Shown here: one piece after another, positions 3,963-6,135 of the stretch
How positions within the stretch are numbered: the first letter of the stretch is position 1
Layout: every line of letters starts with the position of its first letter
Origin: an uncultured Actinomyces sp.
Lineage (GTDB): Bacteria > Actinomycetota > Actinomycetes > Actinomycetales > Actinomycetaceae
Direction: 5' to 3'
DNA length: 6,135 bases
Assembly (NCBI GenBank): GCA_945949035.1
Contig: CAMFDH010000083.1
Coordinates: forward strand, 1 to 6,135
Notes under the pieces: model-generated
Database searches by the model: none
What the model was told of the DNA's origin: nothing
Seen by the model: the letters and a program-made list of their open reading frames with translations, nothing else
Program-made: the position numbers and the translations under genes

Positions 3963-6135
3963 CTAGAGCCCCCGACCGTGGATGGTCATGGACTCGCCCT
4001 CGACCTCAACTTCAACCGCAACGTAATCAGGTGCGTCGTAGTCGAACTGAATGCCATTGCGGGTGACGTGAACGTGCAGTGAGTATCCGCGGATCTGCAG
4101 GGTGAACCGCATCCCCGACCAGTTGACGGGAAGGCGCGGTGAGAAATGAAGCGTACCCGTGTCATCACGCAGACCGGCAAAGCCTATGATCAGGGCGCTC
4201 CATGTTCCGCCGAGAGATGCGATGTGCAAGCCCGCATCGGTGTTCCGGTGCAGGTCTGCCAGGTCGATCTTCAGAAGCCTCTCGAAGTAGGTCGCCGCAA
4301 GTTCGGGGTGACCGACCTCGGCCGCAACGATTGACTGAGCAGCTGACGAAAGCGATGAGTCCCCGGTCGTGATGGCGTCGTAGTAGTCGAAGTTCGACCT
4401 CTTCACGCGGTCGTCAAACTGCGAGCCCAGCAGGTAGAGCGCGAGGACGGTGTCGGACTGCTTCAGAACCTGGTGGCGGTAGATGACCAGCGGGTGGTAG
4501 TTGAGGAGCAGCGGGTAGTTCTCGGGAGGGGTCCCTGCAAAGTCCCACACCTGCTTGTCGAGGAAGTCGACATCCTGGGGGAAGATCTCCAGTGCTTCAT
4601 TCCACGGCACGAACATCTTGTCCGCGATCTCGGCAAACGAGGCCACCTCTTCGTCAGAGAGTGCAAGGCGGCGGATGATATCCGCGTAGTCCTCAGGGAA
4701 GTCATCCTTCGCGACCGTGAGCCAGTGGTAGGCGTACCGCAGGTTCGCCTGGGCCATCAAGTTGGTGTAGGTGTTGTCGTTGACAACTGCGGTGTATTCA
4801 TCGGGACCTGTCACACCGTTGATGTGGAACTTCCCGTCGCGACCACTGGTGAATCCCAGGGACATCCACATGCGCGCGGTTTCGACGAGGACGTCCACGC
4901 CCTCCGCCAGCATGAACTCCATGTCGCCGGTGGCGTTGAGGTACTGGTCCAGGGCATACGCGATGGCAGCATTGATGTGGTACTGCGCTGTTCCCGCGGG
5001 GTAGTAGGCCGAGGACTCGAGGCCGGCTATGGTGCGCCAGGGGTAGAGGGCGCCGCTCTCATGCATCTCGATTGCGCGGACGCGAGCCGCATTTAGCGTG
5101 AGGTAGCGGTAGTGCAGCAGCTGGCGGGCGGCCTCGGGGTTGGTGTAGATGAGGGCGGGAACCAGGTAGATCTCAGAGTCCCAGAAGTAATGGCCGTCGT
5201 AGCCGGAGCCGGTTAGCCCCTTGGCGGGTACCCCCGTGTCACTGATGCAGGCACTGGCCTGAATGATCTGGAACAGGCACCAGCGCACCCCGGCCTGAAG
5301 TGAGATCGACCCTTCAGATGGGTCATCAACGATCGTTGCCATCCGGGAGAGGGGGGCACTTGACTGATCAATCTTGATGTCAGCGTGCTTCCAAAGATCT
5401 TTGAGGCGGTCGGCCTGTTTCGTGAAGAACTGCTCGGGGTCGATCGCCGCCACCGTCGCCAGGGCGGCTTCGGCGCGGGGGGTGGGGTTGCCGGGCCACG
5501 GCTCGAAGAGGTCGTCCCGGGCGTATGCCAGCCGCTTGGTCATCACCAGTGAGTTTCCGCGTTCCACGAGGGCCGAGGACGACCAGGCCAGGCTTTCACC
5601 CAGGTCGGGTTCCACGGGCGTGGTAGCGACGTACTCTGCTTCAACGGGCGCATCATCGTGGATCGGTGTCACCACCTCGGCACGGTTGCTGACGGAAAGG
5701 GCAGCAGCCATCTTGGAAGCCCGCACCTGGTACGAAATAGTGGCGCCGTGGGTTCCGGGGTAGACCTCGGTCTCAACTACAGCCCCACCGATCAGTTTGT
5801 TGGCTTTCCGGGGATCATCCAGTTCCAGGATGATGCCGTCGGTGATCAAAACCGGCGGGAGGGCCGGGGTGTCGACAGCTGAACGAATTGACAGCTCGCA
5901 GTCCCCGGTTAGCGGTGTCACCGAGATCTGCACCGTCGCCAGGTGAGAGTCGAAGAGTGACACGGCTGAACGCTGCTCCACCCGGACGCTCCGGCGGTGG
6001 GCCGGTCCCATTTCTGCACCCCGCCAGGTGATTCGTTCGACGAGGACGCCCGCCTCCAGGTCGAAAGTGCGGGTGCGGAAGAGGATCTCGCCCTCGTCCT
6101 CATCCGTAATCGACACCCCGTTGACGAACACATCG
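3963..6135 (-). CDS. Glycoside hydrolase family 65 disaccharide phosphorylase (trehalose/kojibiose type), N-terminus cut by window edge
   Basis: Probably a cytosolic inverting phosphorylase that splits an alpha-linked glucose disaccharide with phosphate into beta-glucose 1-phosphate and glucose. About 723 residues are visible; the family is usually about 750-850, so only the first part of the N-terminal beta-sandwich is missing. Counting from the Val codon at 6131-6129 as residue 1: the domain-linking motif GVPAKGLTGSGYDGHYFWDSE (300-320), the catalytic-acid motif NGVTGPDEY with Glu445 (bases 4797-4799), KQSD (557-560) and DSSLS (591-595) as expected phosphate-site regions, HIASLGGTW (636-644), and the C-terminal beta domain. 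The loop YPWRTIAG...AYYPAGTAQYHIN (363-387) resembles trehalose and kojibiose phosphorylases as I recall them, not maltose phosphorylases (which have ECHNEWEITFEEIHRN-like sequence). Substrate is therefore inferred. A partner beta-phosphoglucomutase is often adjacent and may lie outside the window. It ends convergently with bS22. Confidence 0.92.
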   Translation of the reverse strand, partial: DVFVNGVSITDEDEGEILFRTRTFDLEAGVLVERITWRGAEMGPAHRRSVRVEQRSAVSLFDSHLATVQISVTPLTGDCELSIRSAVDTPALPPVLITDGIILELDDPRKANKLIGGAVVETEVYPGTHGATISYQVRASKMAAALSVSNRAEVVTPIHDDAPVEAEYVATTPVEPDLGESLAWSSSALVERGNSLVMTKRLAYARDDLFEPWPGNPTPRAEAALATVAAIDPEQFFTKQADRLKDLWKHADIKIDQSSAPLSRMATIVDDPSEGSISLQAGVRWCLFQIIQASACISDTGVPAKGLTGSGYDGHYFWDSEIYLVPALIYTNPEAARQLLHYRYLTLNAARVRAIEMHESGALYPWRTIAGLESSAYYPAGTAQYHINAAIAYALDQYLNATGDMEFMLAEGVDVLVETARMWMSLGFTSGRDGKFHINGVTGPDEYTAVVNDNTYTNLMAQANLRYAYHWLTVAKDDFPEDYADIIRRLALSDEEVASFAEIADKMFVPWNEALEIFPQDVDFLDKQVWDFAGTPPENYPLLLNYHPLVIYRHQVLKQSDTVLALYLLGSQFDDRVKRSNFDYYDAITTGDSSLSSAAQSIVAAEVGHPELAATYFERLLKIDLADLHRNTDAGLHIASLGGTWSALIIGFAGLRDDTGTLHFSPRLPVNWSGMRFTLQIRGYSLHVHVTRNGIQFDYDAPDYVAVEVEVEGESMTIHGRGL

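Noticed and set aside
37..5020. Recurrent CTCGAGG-like words (near 38, 986, 1103, 1461, 5015)
   Set aside because: Short, irregularly spaced, mostly inside coding sequence in different frames; expected by chance in GC-rich codons such as CTC-GAG.
4473..5096. Plus-strand open frame of 207 codons opposite the GH65 gene
   Set aside because: The opposite strand carries conserved GH65 catalytic motifs throughout; the predicted protein has no recognisable domain or SD.

Overview
The window reads as a chromosomal core segment of an actinobacterium of moderate GC (roughly 58-60% by eye). The best evidence is a two-gene pair found across Actinobacteria: a small excisionase/BldC-like helix-turn-helix (HTH) gene followed by the 32-residue AURKAIP1/COX24-domain ribosomal protein bS22 (compare Rv0500A-Rv0500B of Mycobacterium tuberculosis). 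A more exact genus cannot be justified from sequence alone.

Left part (1-3294, minus strand): three genes run right to left and look like one transcription unit. They are ktrB (K+ translocating subunit of the TrkH/Ktr family), ktrA (cytosolic RCK gating subunit) and radA (RecA-like DNA repair/branch-migration ATPase, cut by the left edge). Gaps are 49 bp and 79 bp, with no terminator seen. KtrB has a TTG start with a strong Shine-Dalgarno (SD) site and a hydrophilic N-terminal extension of about 73 residues.

Middle part (3295-3945): a divergent intergenic region leads into the plus-strand HTH gene. A structured 151-bp gap follows, then the bS22 gene, which is only 99 bp including the stop. 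A perfect 10-bp hairpin at 3915-3945 closes this unit and probably also ends the convergent gene on the right. The SD/start region of bS22 has an imperfect copy upstream of the HTH gene, which suggests a shared control element.

Right part (3963-6135, minus strand): one long gene, cut by the right edge, encodes a glycoside hydrolase family 65 disaccharide phosphorylase. Its substrate-loop sequence resembles the trehalose/kojibiose phosphorylase group rather than maltose phosphorylases.

Functionally the left unit joins potassium uptake with DNA repair. In many Actinobacteria and Firmicutes radA lies next to disA, which makes c-di-AMP, and RCK_C domains of KtrA proteins can bind c-di-AMP, so the linkage may be meaningful. 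disA itself is not in the window. No RNA genes, CRISPR arrays, insertion sequences or prophage genes were seen. The window is mostly ordinary core genome; the least explained part is the control region around the HTH and bS22 genes.
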